The notes beneath the pieces are model-generated. The model searched no databases and was not told the origin of the DNA. It worked only from the letters and a program-made list of their open reading frames with translations. The position numbers were made by a program, and so were the translations under genes. A stretch of DNA of 64,000 bases from NCBI RefSeq assembly GCF_006715565.1, contig NZ_VFNL01000001.1:2790001-2854000 (forward strand), read 5' to 3'. Origin of the DNA: Microbacterium sp. SLBN-154 (lineage in GTDB: Bacteria > Actinomycetota > Actinomycetes > Actinomycetales > Microbacteriaceae). This document shows, in pieces, positions 7,559 to 16,995 of the stretch. The first letter of the stretch is position 1; each line of letters starts with the position of its first letter.

Positions 7559-8424
7559 GTACGATCGCGTTCCTCGGTCTCGGCTCGATGGGATCGGCGA
7601 TGGCCGGTCGCCTGATCGACGCCGGCCACGACGTCGTGCTGTGGAACCGCTCGCCCGACGCGGCCGATCCGCTGGCCCGACGCGGCGGCCGGATCGCGCC
7701 GTCGGCGGCCGAGGCTCTCGCCGCCGACGTGTCGTTCTCGATGCTCGCCGACGACCCGGCGATGACGGCGGTCTTCACCGATGAGGCCGTCGCCCGCGCG
7801 CGCGACGGCATCCACGTCGCGATGGGGTCGATCAGCCCCTCCCTCGCCGACGAGCTCGACACCCGGTTCGGTGCGGTCGGCGCGCGCTACGTCGGCGCCC
7901 CGGTCCTCGGGCGCCCCGCCGTCGCCGCGGAGGGCAAGCTCAACATCCTCGCCGCAGGCCCCGCGGACGCCGTGGACGCCGTCGCTCCCCTTCTGGACGT
8001 CCTGGGTGTCCGCACCTGGCGGCTCGGCACCCGCCCCGCTGTGGCCAACGCGGTCAAAGCGGCGGTGAACTACAACATCATCCACGCCATGCAGGCGATC
8101 GGCGAGACCGTGGCGATGACCGAGCGCCTCGGCGTCGACCCCGGTCAGTTCACCCGGCTGCTCGCCGAGACCCTGTTCGGAGGGGTCGTGTACACCGGTT
8201 ACGGACGGATCATCGCCGAGCGGGCCTACGACCCGCCGGGGTTCCACATCGCCCTCGGGCGGAAGGACCTCGATCTCGCCCAGCAGGTCGCGACGTCCGT
8301 CGACGTCGATCCCGCCACCCTCCCCGCCCTCATCTCCGTGTTCGATCGCGCCCTCGCCGATCCCGAGCTGAAGGACCTGGACTGGTCCGCCATCGCGGAG
8401 GTGAGTAGACGCCGGCCGAGCTGA
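7555..8424 (+). CDS. 3-hydroxyisobutyrate dehydrogenase-like NAD(P)-dependent oxidoreductase
   Basis: The protein has 289 residues from a GTG that overlaps the M24-like stop. It starts STIAFLGLGSMGSAMAGRLI, the family nucleotide-binding loop. It has the substrate loop around residues 120-130 (YVGAPVLGRPAVAAEGKL) and the catalytic-lysine helix ANAVKAAVNYNI near 165. The beta-hydroxyacid dehydrogenase family oxidises 3-hydroxy acids or reduces semialdehydes and imines. Translational coupling to the M24-like gene suggests that it acts on that protein's product. It probably continues in the same transcript as the amidohydrolase 69 bases on. Confidence 0.87.
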   Translation: MSTIAFLGLGSMGSAMAGRLIDAGHDVVLWNRSPDAADPLARRGGRIAPSAAEALAADVSFSMLADDPAMTAVFTDEAVARARDGIHVAMGSISPSLADELDTRFGAVGARYVGAPVLGRPAVAAEGKLNILAAGPADAVDAVAPLLDVLGVRTWRLGTRPAVANAVKAAVNYNIIHAMQAIGETVAMTERLGVDPGQFTRLLAETLFGGVVYTGYGRIIAERAYDPPGFHIALGRKDLDLAQQVATSVDVDPATLPALISVFDRALADPELKDLDWSAIAEVSRRRPS

Positions 8425-8493
8425 GACCCGACATCCCGAACCCGCCTCGCCCCACCATCGCAACGAACCGCCCGTCAAGGAGGATGAGCGTTT

Positions 8494-9921
8494 ATGCCTG
8501 AAACCCCGCGGCCGCAGAGCGGCCAGCCCATCGTGTTCCGTCACGGCATCGTCTTGACCATGGACGACGCCCACACGGTGATCCCGGACGGTGACGTCCT
8601 CGTCGTCGACGGGAAGATCGCCGAGGTCGGAACGAACCTGTCGGTCCCCGACGACACCTTCGAGATCGACGCCTCCGGCGGCATCCTGATGCCCGGAATG
8701 GTCGACACCCACCGCCACATGTGGCAGACGGCCATGCGCGCCTACGGAGCGGACTGGACGCTGACGCAGTACTTCGTCTGGTACTACCTGCAGCACGGCG
8801 CGAAGTTCCGCCCTCAGGACTACGCAGCCGGAAACCTCATCTCGGCGCTCGACGCGGTCGAATCCGGCGTGACGACGAGCGTGGACTGGTCGCACGGCCT
8901 GCGCACGCCCGAGCACGGGTGGGCGGCGTACGAGGCCCTGGCCGACTCGCCCGGGCGGTTCGTCTTCGCCTACGGCAACATCCACGTCTCCCCGTGGGAG
9001 TGGACCGCCGATCCCGAGGTGCAGAAGATCCTCACCACCTCACGCGACGACTCGCGCATGTTCGGCACCCAGATCGCCTTCGACGTGCCGAACCAGGACG
9101 AGAACTTCCCCGAGCTCGCGGCCTACCGGGTCGCGAAGGACCTGGGTCTGCGCGTCACCACCCACGCGGGCGTCTGGGGCGCGACCAACGACTGGGGGAT
9201 CCGCAACGCCTACGCCGCCGGGGTCATGGACGAGGGGTTCACCTACGTCCACGCCGCGACGCTGTCGGCCGACTCGTACCAGAAGATCGCAGCGACCGGC
9301 GGCAACGTCTCCCTCGCCACCGAGTCGGAGGACACCTGCGGTCAGGGCTACCCGCCCGTGCACCAGCTGCGGAAGTACGGCATCCCCACGTCGCTGTCGG
9401 TGGACACCAGCGTGTGGTTCAGCGCCGACCTGTTCTCGGCCATGCGCGCGACCGTGAACGCCGATCGGGCGCTCGAGCACTACCTCGCCCACCAGCTCGA
9501 GCCGGCGGAGACCGTGACGCATGTCAAGCTCCGCGCGGAGGACGTCGTGCACATGGCCACCCGCGGCGGCGCGCAGGCGCTCGGCAAGGACGGGGAGATC
9601 GGGTCGCTGGAGAAGGGCAAGCTCGCCGACGTCGTGCTGCTGAAGAACGAGCACTCGGCCACCTGGGCGCCGTTGGTCAACCCCTGGGGACAGGTGGTGT
9701 ACCAGGCCCAGCGCGGCGACGTGCACACGGTGCTCGTCGGGGGCGAGGTCGTCAAGGCCGAGGGTCGTCTCGTGGCAGGAGATCTTCCGGGCGTCAAGGC
9801 GAAGCTCGACGACACCATCGCCCACCTCGAACGCGAGGTCGGCGACGACTGGGTCGCGGGGATGCACCCCGAGATCCCCGAGGTCGAGGTGCTCTACAAC
9901 CCCTACCAGTACAAGAAGTGA
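8494..9921 (+). CDS. Amidohydrolase-superfamily hydrolase (deaminase/chlorohydrolase type)
   Basis: The 475-residue protein is preceded by AAGGAGG ten bases before the ATG. It has the metal-dependent amidohydrolase barrel: HRH near residue 72 (VDTHRHMWQT), THAG near 224, a HAAT segment near 253 and a late Asp in SVDTSVWFSAD. The C-terminal composite-sheet strand LADVVLLKNEH is typical of the cytosine-deaminase/AtzB/TrzN/guanine-deaminase branch. These enzymes remove amino or halogen groups from N-heterocycles. It ends the M24-dehydrogenase-amidohydrolase unit at a strong hairpin. The natural substrate is not evident. Confidence 0.85.
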   Translation: MPETPRPQSGQPIVFRHGIVLTMDDAHTVIPDGDVLVVDGKIAEVGTNLSVPDDTFEIDASGGILMPGMVDTHRHMWQTAMRAYGADWTLTQYFVWYYLQHGAKFRPQDYAAGNLISALDAVESGVTTSVDWSHGLRTPEHGWAAYEALADSPGRFVFAYGNIHVSPWEWTADPEVQKILTTSRDDSRMFGTQIAFDVPNQDENFPELAAYRVAKDLGLRVTTHAGVWGATNDWGIRNAYAAGVMDEGFTYVHAATLSADSYQKIAATGGNVSLATESEDTCGQGYPPVHQLRKYGIPTSLSVDTSVWFSADLFSAMRATVNADRALEHYLAHQLEPAETVTHVKLRAEDVVHMATRGGAQALGKDGEIGSLEKGKLADVVLLKNEHSATWAPLVNPWGQVVYQAQRGDVHTVLVGGEVVKAEGRLVAGDLPGVKAKLDDTIAHLEREVGDDWVAGMHPEIPEVEVLYNPYQYKK

Positions 9922-9944
9922 CCGTCCCCCTCTGCGGGTGACGG

Positions 9945-9984
9945 CCGGGGGCGGCGTCTCGACGAAGCCGGACGCCGCCCCCGG
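9945..9984. terminator. Bidirectional stem-loop terminator after the catabolic island
   Basis: A perfect 14-bp stem (CCGGGGGCGGCGTC with its complement at 9971-9984) closes a 12-base loop. It sits between two convergent genes, ending just before the rlmB stop codon. There is no clear T-run on either side. Confidence 0.7.
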
Positions 9985-10983
9985 TCATCCCGTCTGTGTC
10001 GCGGCGCGCAGCGTCGCGACCTGGTAGAGGGCGACGGATGCCGCGATGCCGGCGTTGAGGGATTCGGCGGCCGCGGAGATCGGGATCGAGACGATCTGAT
10101 CGCAGGTCTCCGTCACGAGCCGTGACAGGCCCTTGCCCTCCGAGCCCACGACGATCACGACGGGTCGATCCGCGAGCTGCAGGTCGGGGAGGGCGATGTC
10201 CCCTCCGCCGTCGAGGCCCAGGACGAAGACGCCTTGCTTCTTGAACTCCTTCAGCGTCGTGGTGAGGTTGGCCGCGAGCGCCACCGGCACACGGGCCGCC
10301 GCTCCTGCGCTGGTCTTCCACGCCGCCGAGTTCACCCCCGCCGAGCGCCGCTGCGGCACCAGGATCCCCTGTCCGCCGAACGCGGCGGTGGAGCGGATGA
10401 TCGCGCCGAGATTGCGGGGGTCGGTGATGCCGTCGAGGGCGACGAGCAGCGGCGTCTGACCGCTGTCGATGATCTTCTCGAGCAGGTCCTGGGGGTGGGC
10501 GTACTCATACGGCGGCACCTTGAGGGCCACACCCTGATGCACACCGTCGAATCCCGCCATCCGATCGAGCTCGGGGCGGGTGACTTCCAAGACCGGGATG
10601 TCGCGGTGCGTCGCGATCGCGAGCATCTCCTTCACCCGGTCGTCCATCTCCACCCGCTGGGCGATGTAGAGGGCGGTCGCCGGGATCTTCGCCCGCAGGG
10701 CCTCGAGGACGGAGTTGCGACCGGTGACGTTCTCGGTATCTTCGTCCTTCTTCGGAGCGCGGCGCTGCGCAGTGGCACCGGCGCCGCTCGGGCGCCCCTT
10801 GCCACCCGCGGCCGCATAGCGCTCGGCAGCCGCCTTGCGCTTGCCGGCGGGGTGCCAGGCGCGATCCTCGGCCTTCGGGGTCGGACCGCGGCCCTCGAGA
10901 GAGCGGCGGTTCTTGCCTCCCGAGCCCTTGGTGGCGCCCTTCTTCTTGCCGCGACCGGCGGCGGGGTTTCCTGGCTTAGCCAT
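9985..10983 (-). CDS. rlmB: 23S rRNA (guanosine-2251-2'-O)-methyltransferase RlmB (TrmH/SpoU family)
   Basis: The protein has 332 residues with a basic, low-complexity N-terminal tail of about 80 residues, usual in actinobacterial homologs, followed by the L30e-like substrate domain (VTGRNSVLEALRAKIPATALYIAQ). The SPOUT domain shows all three motifs: NLGAIIRSTAAFG, VGSEGKGLSR and IPISAAAESLNAGIAASVAL. It methylates a ribose in the peptidyl-transferase region of 23S rRNA. Its start overlaps the cysS end by eight bases, the conserved cysS-rlmB pairing. Confidence 0.95.
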   Translation of the reverse strand: MAKPGNPAAGRGKKKGATKGSGGKNRRSLEGRGPTPKAEDRAWHPAGKRKAAAERYAAAGGKGRPSGAGATAQRRAPKKDEDTENVTGRNSVLEALRAKIPATALYIAQRVEMDDRVKEMLAIATHRDIPVLEVTRPELDRMAGFDGVHQGVALKVPPYEYAHPQDLLEKIIDSGQTPLLVALDGITDPRNLGAIIRSTAAFGGQGILVPQRRSAGVNSAAWKTSAGAAARVPVALAANLTTTLKEFKKQGVFVLGLDGGGDIALPDLQLADRPVVIVVGSEGKGLSRLVTETCDQIVSIPISAAAESLNAGIAASVALYQVATLRAATQTG

Positions 10984-12382
10984 TCGTCAGACTCCAATGC
11001 GTTCCATCGGCGGTGTCCTCCAGGACCACGCCTGCTGCGGCGATCGCATCGCGGATGCGATCCGCGCTCGCCCAATCCTTCTCGGCCCGCGCCCGTGCGC
11101 GCTGCGCGATCATCGTGTGCACCAGCGCATCGAGCGCGGCGGCCTCGGCCCCGCCCCCGGAGCGCCAGCGGGGGTCCTCCGGATCGATGCCGAGGATGCC
11201 CACGGAGACGGCGACATCGGCCCACGCCGCGCGAGCGGCATCCTTCTCCCCCGCATCCAGCGCGGTGTTGCCCTGCCGCACCCGCTCGTGGACGACGGCG
11301 AGGGCCTGCGGCACGTTGAGGTCGTCGTCCATCGCGGCGGCGAACGCGTCGGGGACGGTCGCGGCCACCACCGTGTCGTCCTCGGCCTGAGCGAGCGTCC
11401 GGGCGGCGCGCTCGAGGAACGAGCGGATCCGCTCCACCGCGGCGGAAGCCTCCTCGAAGCTCGAGGCGGTGATGTCCAGGCTCGAGCGGTAGTGGGCGGC
11501 GGCGAGCGCGTAGCGCACCACGAGCGGGTCCTGCTCGCGGAGGACGTCGGCGGCCAGGAGGTAGTTCCCGAGCGACTTCGACATCTTCTGGTCTCCGACG
11601 GTGACGAGGCCGTTGTGCACCCAGTAGCGCGCGAATCCGTCCCCGGCGGCCGCGGACTGGGCGAGCTCGTTCTCGTGATGCGGGAAGCGGAGGTCCAACC
11701 CGCCACCGTGGATGTCGAATGCCGAGCCGAGGTAGCGCCGCGACATCGCCGAGCACTCGATGTGCCAGCCGGGCCGCCCGGGGCCCCACGGCGATTCCCA
11801 GGTCGCCGATTCGGGCTCGCCGGGTTTCGCGCCCTTCCACAGCGCGAAGTCGCGGGGGTCGCGCTTGCCCCGCGGGTCAGCGTCGGCGGCCGGTTCCATC
11901 GCGTCCAGACTCTGCCGCGTCAGCTCGCCGTACGACGGCCACGAGCGCACGTCGAAGTAGACATCGCCCTCCGCGGCATAGGCGTGCCCGCGCTGGATGA
12001 GTCGCTCGATGAGGGCGAGCATCTGGGGAATCGATCCGGTCGCCCGGGGTTCGTAGGTGGGGGGAAGGATGCCGATCTCGGCGTAGGCGCGCGAGAACTG
12101 CTGCTCCATGCGATAGGCCAGAGCCCACCACGTCTCCAGGTCCGTCGCGTTCGCCAGGACCTTGTCGTCGATGTCGGTGACGTTGCGCACGAACGTCACC
12201 CGGCCGTACCGGTGCCGGAGCCACCGACGCAGGATGTCGAAGCTCAGGGCCCCGCGGAGGTGTCCGATGTGCGGACCGGACTGCACGGTCGGTCCGCACA
12301 CGTAGACGGTGATCTCGGCGGGGTCGAGCGGCACGAAGTCGCGCACTGCCTGCGCTTTCGTGTCGTAGAGCCGGAGAGTCAC
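10976..12382 (-). CDS. cysS: Cysteine--tRNA ligase
   Basis: The 468-residue protein shows the class I signatures HIGH (GPHIGHLRG) and KMSKS (DQKMSKSLGN), and the zinc-binding CGPTVQSG segment near residue 29, as expected of cysteinyl-tRNA synthetase. The GTG start at 12382 follows TAGGCT with six bases between (12389-12394), so the mRNA is probably leaderless. Mycothiol ligase MshC is a relative, but the tRNA-binding C-terminal region and the adjacent rlmB favour CysS. Confidence 0.95.
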   Translation of the reverse strand: MTLRLYDTKAQAVRDFVPLDPAEITVYVCGPTVQSGPHIGHLRGALSFDILRRWLRHRYGRVTFVRNVTDIDDKVLANATDLETWWALAYRMEQQFSRAYAEIGILPPTYEPRATGSIPQMLALIERLIQRGHAYAAEGDVYFDVRSWPSYGELTRQSLDAMEPAADADPRGKRDPRDFALWKGAKPGEPESATWESPWGPGRPGWHIECSAMSRRYLGSAFDIHGGGLDLRFPHHENELAQSAAAGDGFARYWVHNGLVTVGDQKMSKSLGNYLLAADVLREQDPLVVRYALAAAHYRSSLDITASSFEEASAAVERIRSFLERAARTLAQAEDDTVVAATVPDAFAAAMDDDLNVPQALAVVHERVRQGNTALDAGEKDAARAAWADVAVSVGILGIDPEDPRWRSGGGAEAAALDALVHTMIAQRARARAEKDWASADRIRDAIAAAGVVLEDTADGTHWSLTNG

Positions 12383-12461
12383 CGACCCAGCCTACCGGCG
12401 CACCTGTCCGTCCCACGCGGGGCTGTCCCGGCGCGAGGGGCCGGGCCGGTAGAACTGTAGG

Positions 12462-13394
12462 GTGCACGTGTTCGCCGTCCTCGCCGCCGCGGTGCTGTTC
12501 GGCACGACCGGGACGTCGCAGGCCCTGGGGCCCGACGACACCACTCCCCTGTCCATCGGCGTGATGCGCATGGTGATCGGCGGCACCGGGCTCGCCCTGC
12601 TCGCCGGGGTCCTCGCGCGGCGCCATGCGCGGCGACGCCCTGCGGACGCACCCCCGGCGCCGCGTTCGGGCGTCCGCCCCCTCCTGCTCATGGCCGTCAC
12701 CGGGATCTGCCTCGCGCTCTATCAGCCGCTGTTCTTCCTGGGCACCGAACGCAACGGCGTCGCCGTCGGAACGGTCGTGGCCCTGGGGTCTGCCCCGGTG
12801 ATGGCCGGCCTGCTCGAGTGGTTGCTCACCAGGCGTCTGCCCAGCGCCACCTGGGCCGTGGCGACCGGTGCCGCCACGATCGGCGTCGTGCTGCTGGGCG
12901 CCGGGGGCGACGCCACCGGCGGCGGCGGGACGGATCCCGCGGGCCTCCTGGGCTCTCTCGGCGCCGCGGCATCCTTCGCGGTCATCGCGAACGTCCAGCG
13001 ACGCCTGCTGGATGCGGGGTGGGATCCCTTCACCGTCGTCGGCGGAATGGGGGCGAGCTCGGCCCTCGTGGCCCTGCCCGCCCTGCCGTTCGTGGACGTG
13101 TCGTGGCTCGGCGAACCCGTCGGGCTCGCGATGGCGCTCTGGCTCGGTCTCGGTACGATCTCGGTCGCCTACGTCCTGTTCACGTGGGGGCTCGGCGGAC
13201 TCACGGCGGCGACCGCCGCGACCCTCACCCTCGGTGAGCCGCTGACCGCCGCCATCCTCGGCCTCACGGTCCTGGGCGAACGCCTCTCGGTGCTCGCGGT
13301 GATCGGCCTCGTCGTCCTGGGGATCGGCCTCGCCCTGCTCGCCCGGGGATCGCGCGCGCCGCGCGATCCCCGTCCCTTCGCGGTGGAGGGCTGA
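12462..13394 (+). CDS. EamA-family (DMT superfamily) transporter
   Basis: The protein has 310 residues with about ten predicted membrane helices in two repeated EamA halves. The first ends near the TEWLLTRR-like loop and the second carries GEPLTAAILGLTVLGERLS. Members export amino acids, metabolites or drugs. The GTG at 12462 has a TAGAAC hexamer six bases upstream, compatible with a leaderless message; a second GTG two codons later is possible. It overlaps the acetyltransferase start by one base. The substrate is not predictable. Confidence 0.85.
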   Translation: MHVFAVLAAAVLFGTTGTSQALGPDDTTPLSIGVMRMVIGGTGLALLAGVLARRHARRRPADAPPAPRSGVRPLLLMAVTGICLALYQPLFFLGTERNGVAVGTVVALGSAPVMAGLLEWLLTRRLPSATWAVATGAATIGVVLLGAGGDATGGGGTDPAGLLGSLGAAASFAVIANVQRRLLDAGWDPFTVVGGMGASSALVALPALPFVDVSWLGEPVGLAMALWLGLGTISVAYVLFTWGLGGLTAATAATLTLGEPLTAAILGLTVLGERLSVLAVIGLVVLGIGLALLARGSRAPRDPRPFAVEG

Positions 13395-13858
13395 TGACCG
13401 TCTTCGCGCTCCGTCCGGCCGCCGTCGCCGATCCGCCGGTGCGCAGTCTCATCGACGTCCACCTGCGCGACATGCATGGCCTCTCACCCGAGGGAAGCGT
13501 GCACGCGCTCGGCGCGGAGGCACTGGATGTCGCATCGGTGGAACTGTGGGGGGCGTGGGACGGCGCCGAGCTGGCGGGCGTCGGGGCCCTGGCCGCCCTG
13601 GACGCCGATCGCGGAGAGCTGAAGTCCATGAGGGTCGCCGACGCCTATCGCGGCCGCGGTGTCGGGCGAACGATCCTGCGACATCTGATCGAGCGGGCCC
13701 GAACCCTGGGCATGACCTCCCTCTGGCTGGAGACGGGGTCGGCGCCGGCTTTCGCACCGGCCCGCGGGCTCTACCTCAGCGAGGGATTCGTCGAGTGCGA
13801 GCCGTTCGGCGGCTACTCCCCGGATCCGCACTCGGTCTTCCTGACCCGGCGGGTCTGA
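13394..13858 (+). CDS. GNAT-family N-acetyltransferase
   Basis: The protein has 154 residues with the acetyl-CoA pyrophosphate loop in MRVADAYRGRGVGRTILRHL near residue 80 and the C-terminal strand GFVECEPFGGY. These enzymes acetylate amines of small molecules or proteins. The close linkage to a drug/metabolite exporter hints at a detoxification pair, but the substrate is unknown. It converges on ispDF with a 21-base gap. Confidence 0.85.
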   Translation: MTVFALRPAAVADPPVRSLIDVHLRDMHGLSPEGSVHALGAEALDVASVELWGAWDGAELAGVGALAALDADRGELKSMRVADAYRGRGVGRTILRHLIERARTLGMTSLWLETGSAPAFAPARGLYLSEGFVECEPFGGYSPDPHSVFLTRRV

Positions 13859-13879
13859 TCTCCGCCCCCGCGGCCTGGC

Positions 13880-15082
13880 TCAGGCGGGCAGGACGAGCGC
13901 CACCGCGAAGGCGGCCACACCGTCACCGCGACCGGTGAAGCCGAGGCCGTCCGTCGTCGTCGCCGACACCGACACCGGCGCTCCGCCGAGCGCCCGGGAG
14001 AGCACCGCCTCCGCTTCGGCACGTCGCGCGGCGAACCGCGGCCGCCGCGCCTGGATCTGCACCGAGACGTTCCCGATCCGGAGACCGGCTTCGCCGAGGA
14101 GCGCACGCGTGCGGGCGAGGAAAGCATCGGCGTGCGCGCCGGCGAACTCCGGTCGGTCGGTGCCGAAGTGGGTGCCGATGTCGCCGAGGCCTGCCGCCGC
14201 CAGAAGTGCGTCGACGATCGCGTGGGCGACCGCGTCTCCGTCGGAGTGTCCCGAGAGCGCGGGTTCGCCCGGCCATTCCAGCCCGGCGAGCCAGAGCGAC
14301 CCGTCGCCGCCGACGGCATGGACGTCGGTGCCGATCCCCACGCGCGGGGACGCGGGAGCGGGATGCAGGGAGGACTCCGCGGCCGTCAGCGGCTGGACGG
14401 CGACGAGCCTCCGAGCCCGGTCGAGGTCGGCGGGGGTGGTGATCTTGAATGCCCGCTCGTCGCCCTGCACGGCGAGCACCACGTGTCCGGCCTCGCCGAC
14501 GAGCGCCGCGTCGTCGGTGAACTCCGATGTCGCCGAGCGGTAGGCCGTTTCGAGGATGTCGCGACGGAACCCCTGCGGAGTCTGCGCGGCGGACAGCTCG
14601 CTGCGATCGACGACACCGACGATGAGGTCATCCTGCACGCGCTTGATGGTGTCGACGACCGGGAGCACCGGCACCGCGCCGCCGTGACCCAGCTCGAGGG
14701 CGGCCATGACCCGATCGAACACATCGGACGGCGTCAGGCAGCGCGCAGCGTCGTGTACGAGGACGTAGTCGATGTCCGGCCAGAGTGCGTCGATGCCCGC
14801 CGCGACAGACGACTGCCGCGAAGCACCGCCCGTGACGACGGTGACGAGATCACGCCGGTCACCCGCCGTCTCCAGCGCATCGGTGAGGGCGTCACCCTCG
14901 CGACCCGCAGGCGCGACGATGACGACCTGCGCCGCTCCGGCGTCGAAGACCTGCACGAGCGCGTGACGCAGGATCGTGTGATCGTCCAGTCCGACGAAGG
15001 CCTTCGGTCCGGCGCCCAGACGGGTGCCGGAGCCCGCCGCGACGACGATGATCGCGACGCGGGGAACGGGGGTGATGCTCAC
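13880..15082 (-). CDS. ispDF: Bifunctional IspD/IspF, MEP-pathway isoprenoid synthesis
   Basis: The protein has 400 residues. The IspD part (about 1-230) starts [21 protein letters not shown], the CTP-binding loop, with the later [10 protein letters not shown]. The IspF part (about 245-400) starts IGTDVHAV, whose Asp and His bind zinc, followed by [10 protein letters not shown] and DIGTHFGTD. The two domains make CDP-methylerythritol and then the cyclic diphosphate. Fusion is known in some bacteria. The GTG start has TAGCGT six bases upstream (15089-15094), implying a leaderless mRNA. It follows carD with only 16 bases between, the usual actinobacterial order carD-ispD-ispF. Confidence 0.95.
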   Translation of the reverse strand: MSITPVPRVAIIVVAAGSGTRLGAGPKAFVGLDDHTILRHALVQVFDAGAAQVVIVAPAGREGDALTDALETAGDRRDLVTVVTGGASRQSSVAAGIDALWPDIDYVLVHDAARCLTPSDVFDRVMAALELGHGGAVPVLPVVDTIKRVQDDLIVGVVDRSELSAAQTPQGFRRDILETAYRSATSEFTDDAALVGEAGHVVLAVQGDERAFKITTPADLDRARRLVAVQPLTAAESSLHPAPASPRVGIGTDVHAVGGDGSLWLAGLEWPGEPALSGHSDGDAVAHAIVDALLAAAGLGDIGTHFGTDRPEFAGAHADAFLARTRALLGEAGLRIGNVSVQIQARRPRFAARRAEAEAVLSRALGGAPVSVSATTTDGLGFTGRGDGVAAFAVALVLPA

Positions 15083-15098
15083 ACCCTCACGCTATCGA

Positions 15099-15581
15099 CT
15101 ACGAGGCCAGAACCTCGTCGAGGAGCACGCTGGCCTTCTCCTCGTCGGTCTTCTCCGCCAGCGCGAGCTCGGAGATGAGGATCTGCTTCGCCTTCGCGAG
15201 CATCCGCTTCTCACCCGCCGACAGGCCGCGGTCCTGATCGCGGCGCCACAGGTCGCGGACGACCTCGCTCACCTTGATGACATCACCCGAGGCGAGCTTC
15301 TCGAGGTTCGCCTTGTAGCGGCGCGACCAGTTCGTGGGCTCTTCGGTGAAGGGAGCGCGAAGAACGTCGAAGACGCGCTCGAGGCCTTCCTTGCCGATCA
15401 CATCGCGGACCCCGACCAGGTCGACGTTGTCAGCGGGAACCTCGATGGTGAGGTCGCCCTGTGTGACGCGGAGCTTCAGATAGACCTTCTCTTCGCCTTT
15501 GATGATGCGGGTCTTCACTTCCGCGATCGTCGCTGCCCCGTGATGGGGGTAGACGACCGTCTCGCCAACCTCAAAAAGCAT
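15099..15581 (-). CDS. carD: CarD-family RNA polymerase-binding transcription factor
   Basis: I choose the ATG at 15581 (160 residues), with AAAGGA nine bases upstream; a longer open frame exists but lacks conservation-like content. [19 protein letters not shown] is the start of the Tudor-like RNA-polymerase-interacting domain. The C-terminal helices contain the [17 protein letters not shown] region that carries the DNA-wedging Trp. CarD stabilises open complexes at sigma-A promoters. A TATTCT hexamer on the minus strand (15608-15613) is the likely -10 element. Confidence 0.96.
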   Translation of the reverse strand: MLFEVGETVVYPHHGAATIAEVKTRIIKGEEKVYLKLRVTQGDLTIEVPADNVDLVGVRDVIGKEGLERVFDVLRAPFTEEPTNWSRRYKANLEKLASGDVIKVSEVVRDLWRRDQDRGLSAGEKRMLAKAKQILISELALAEKTDEEKASVLLDEVLAS

Positions 15582-15704
15582 GGAGTTATGTCCTTTCGGC
15601 AACGTCCAGAATACCACAGGCGACATACGCTAGAGTTCGCCGGTCCACTGCCCCGCTGCGCCGAACCGACGCCCGCGTGGCCCGGCCCGGGCGGGCGCAC
15701 CCCA

Positions 15705-15710
15705 TAGAAT
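15705..15710 (+). promoter_or_regulatory. -10 element of the lipoprotein gene
   Basis: TAGAAT stands about 35 bases before the GTG start, leaving a leader of roughly 28 bases that contains GGGAGG four bases before the start codon. I do not see a good -35 box. Confidence 0.4.
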
Positions 15711-15744
15711 GCAAGGGTTGCCGCCGTCCGCTCCGGGAGGATCC

Positions 15745-16269
15745 GTGATTTCGTTGAACCGCACTTTCGGCACGGGACGCTCCCGGACCGCTGCGCGCAT
15801 GCTGGCCGCGGGCGCCCTCGGCACCGCCGTCCTGCTCGGCGCGAGCGGATGCGCCCTGATCTCCACTCAGGCCACGACCATCCAGTACTCCCCGTCGGAC
15901 GGCATCACCGTGTCGGCCGAGAGCGGACCTGTGCAGATCCGCAATGTGCTCATCGTGGCGAACGAGGACGGCTCGGCGGGCAACCTCCTGGGCGCCTTCG
16001 TCAACTCCACCGACGAGAACCACACGGTCAGCATGGAGTTCGGCGAGCCCGGCAGCGGGATCTCCGAGACCGTCCGCGTGCCCGCCAACACCGTCATCAG
16101 CCTCGGCGTCGACGGCGAGGAGCCCATCCTCCTGGAAGGCATCGAGATGCTTCCGGGCAGCGACGTGCCGGCGAGCTTCCAGTCCGGCGACGGCGAGACC
16201 ATCCTCACGGACGTCCCGGTCCTCGACGGCGAGCAGGAGTACCTCGCACCGTTCGTTCCGGAGTCCTGA
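15745..16269 (+). CDS. Putative lipoprotein, unknown function
   Basis: The protein has 174 residues from a GTG with GGGAGG four bases upstream. A basic N-terminus and a hydrophobic stretch end in AVLLGASGC, a lipobox whose Cys lies near residue 35. The mature part looks like a compact beta-rich domain (VRVPANTVISLGV, EPILLEGIEMLPG), similar in style to small periplasmic Cu/A- or DUF461-type folds, but lacks a His/Met metal motif. It lies between carD and the convergent regX3 gene, so cell-surface phosphate or stress functions are possible but unproven. Confidence 0.7.
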   Translation: MISLNRTFGTGRSRTAARMLAAGALGTAVLLGASGCALISTQATTIQYSPSDGITVSAESGPVQIRNVLIVANEDGSAGNLLGAFVNSTDENHTVSMEFGEPGSGISETVRVPANTVISLGVDGEEPILLEGIEMLPGSDVPASFQSGDGETILTDVPVLDGEQEYLAPFVPES

Positions 16270-16311
16270 CCCCGCTGCCGACCTCGGGTCCGGTTCGACC
16301 GCGCGGCCGGC

Positions 16312-16995
16312 TCAGCCCTCGAAGCGGTACCCGAGCCCCCGCACGGTGACGAGCATCGTCGGGTCGGAGGGGTTCTGCTCGATCCTCGAACGGATCCGCT
16401 TGATGTGCACGTCCAGCGTCTTGGTGTCGCCGAAGTAGTCGCTCCCCCAGACCCGGTCGATCAGCTGACCCCGGGTGAGCACGCGGCCCGCGTTGCGCAT
16501 CAGGACCTCGAGCAGCTCGAATTCCTTCAGCGGCATGTTGATCTGCTGGTCGTCGACGCTCACCGTGTGCCGGTCGATGTCGAGCACGACCCGCCCGCCG
16601 ACGAGCACGTGATCCTGGAGATCCGAGTCGGCCTGCTGCAGACGGCGGAGCACGGCGCGCATCCGGGCGAGCAGCTCGCGGGCGGAATAGGGCTTGGTGA
16701 CGTAGTCGTCGGCGCCGAGTTCGAGCCCGACGACGATGTCGACCTCCGAGTCCTTCGCCGTCAGCATGATGATCGGCACGGCCGAGGTCGTGCGGATCTG
16801 CCGGCAGACCTCCGTTCCCGGCATGCTCGGGAGCATCAGATCCAGCAGCACGATATCGGCCCCGCGCTCGCGGAAGGCAGCGAGCGCCACCGCGCCGTCC
16901 TCCGCGATCTCGACCTCGTAGCCCTCGCGCTTGAGCAGGTAGGCCAGCGGGTCGGCGAGATCGGGTTCATCCTCGACGAGCAGGACGCGGGTCAT
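16312..16995 (-). CDS. regX3: Response regulator RegX3 (OmpR/PhoB family), phosphate starvation
   Basis: The protein has 227 residues. The receiver domain has the acidic pair EDEPD near residue 8 and the phospho-acceptor Asp in DIVLLDLMLPSMPG near 52, plus the switch Lys in KPYSARELLARM. A winged-helix output domain (about 130-225) ends VTVRGLGYRFEG. It overlaps the senX3 gene by four bases. The neighbours phoU, ppk and pst genes identify the system as the phosphate-sensing pair. It should bind the GTTCACC-type repeats described at 18308 and 32903. Confidence 0.93.
   Translation of the reverse strand: MTRVLLVEDEPDLADPLAYLLKREGYEVEIAEDGAVALAAFRERGADIVLLDLMLPSMPGTEVCRQIRTTSAVPIIMLTAKDSEVDIVVGLELGADDYVTKPYSARELLARMRAVLRRLQQADSDLQDHVLVGGRVVLDIDRHTVSVDDQQINMPLKEFELLEVLMRNAGRVLTRGQLIDRVWGSDYFGDTKTLDVHIKRIRSRIEQNPSDPTMLVTVRGLGYRFEG

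Noticed and set aside
7477..8985. 502-codon open frame antisense to the dehydrogenase and amidohydrolase
   Set aside because: High G+C shadow frame; the sense genes show complete catalytic motifs.
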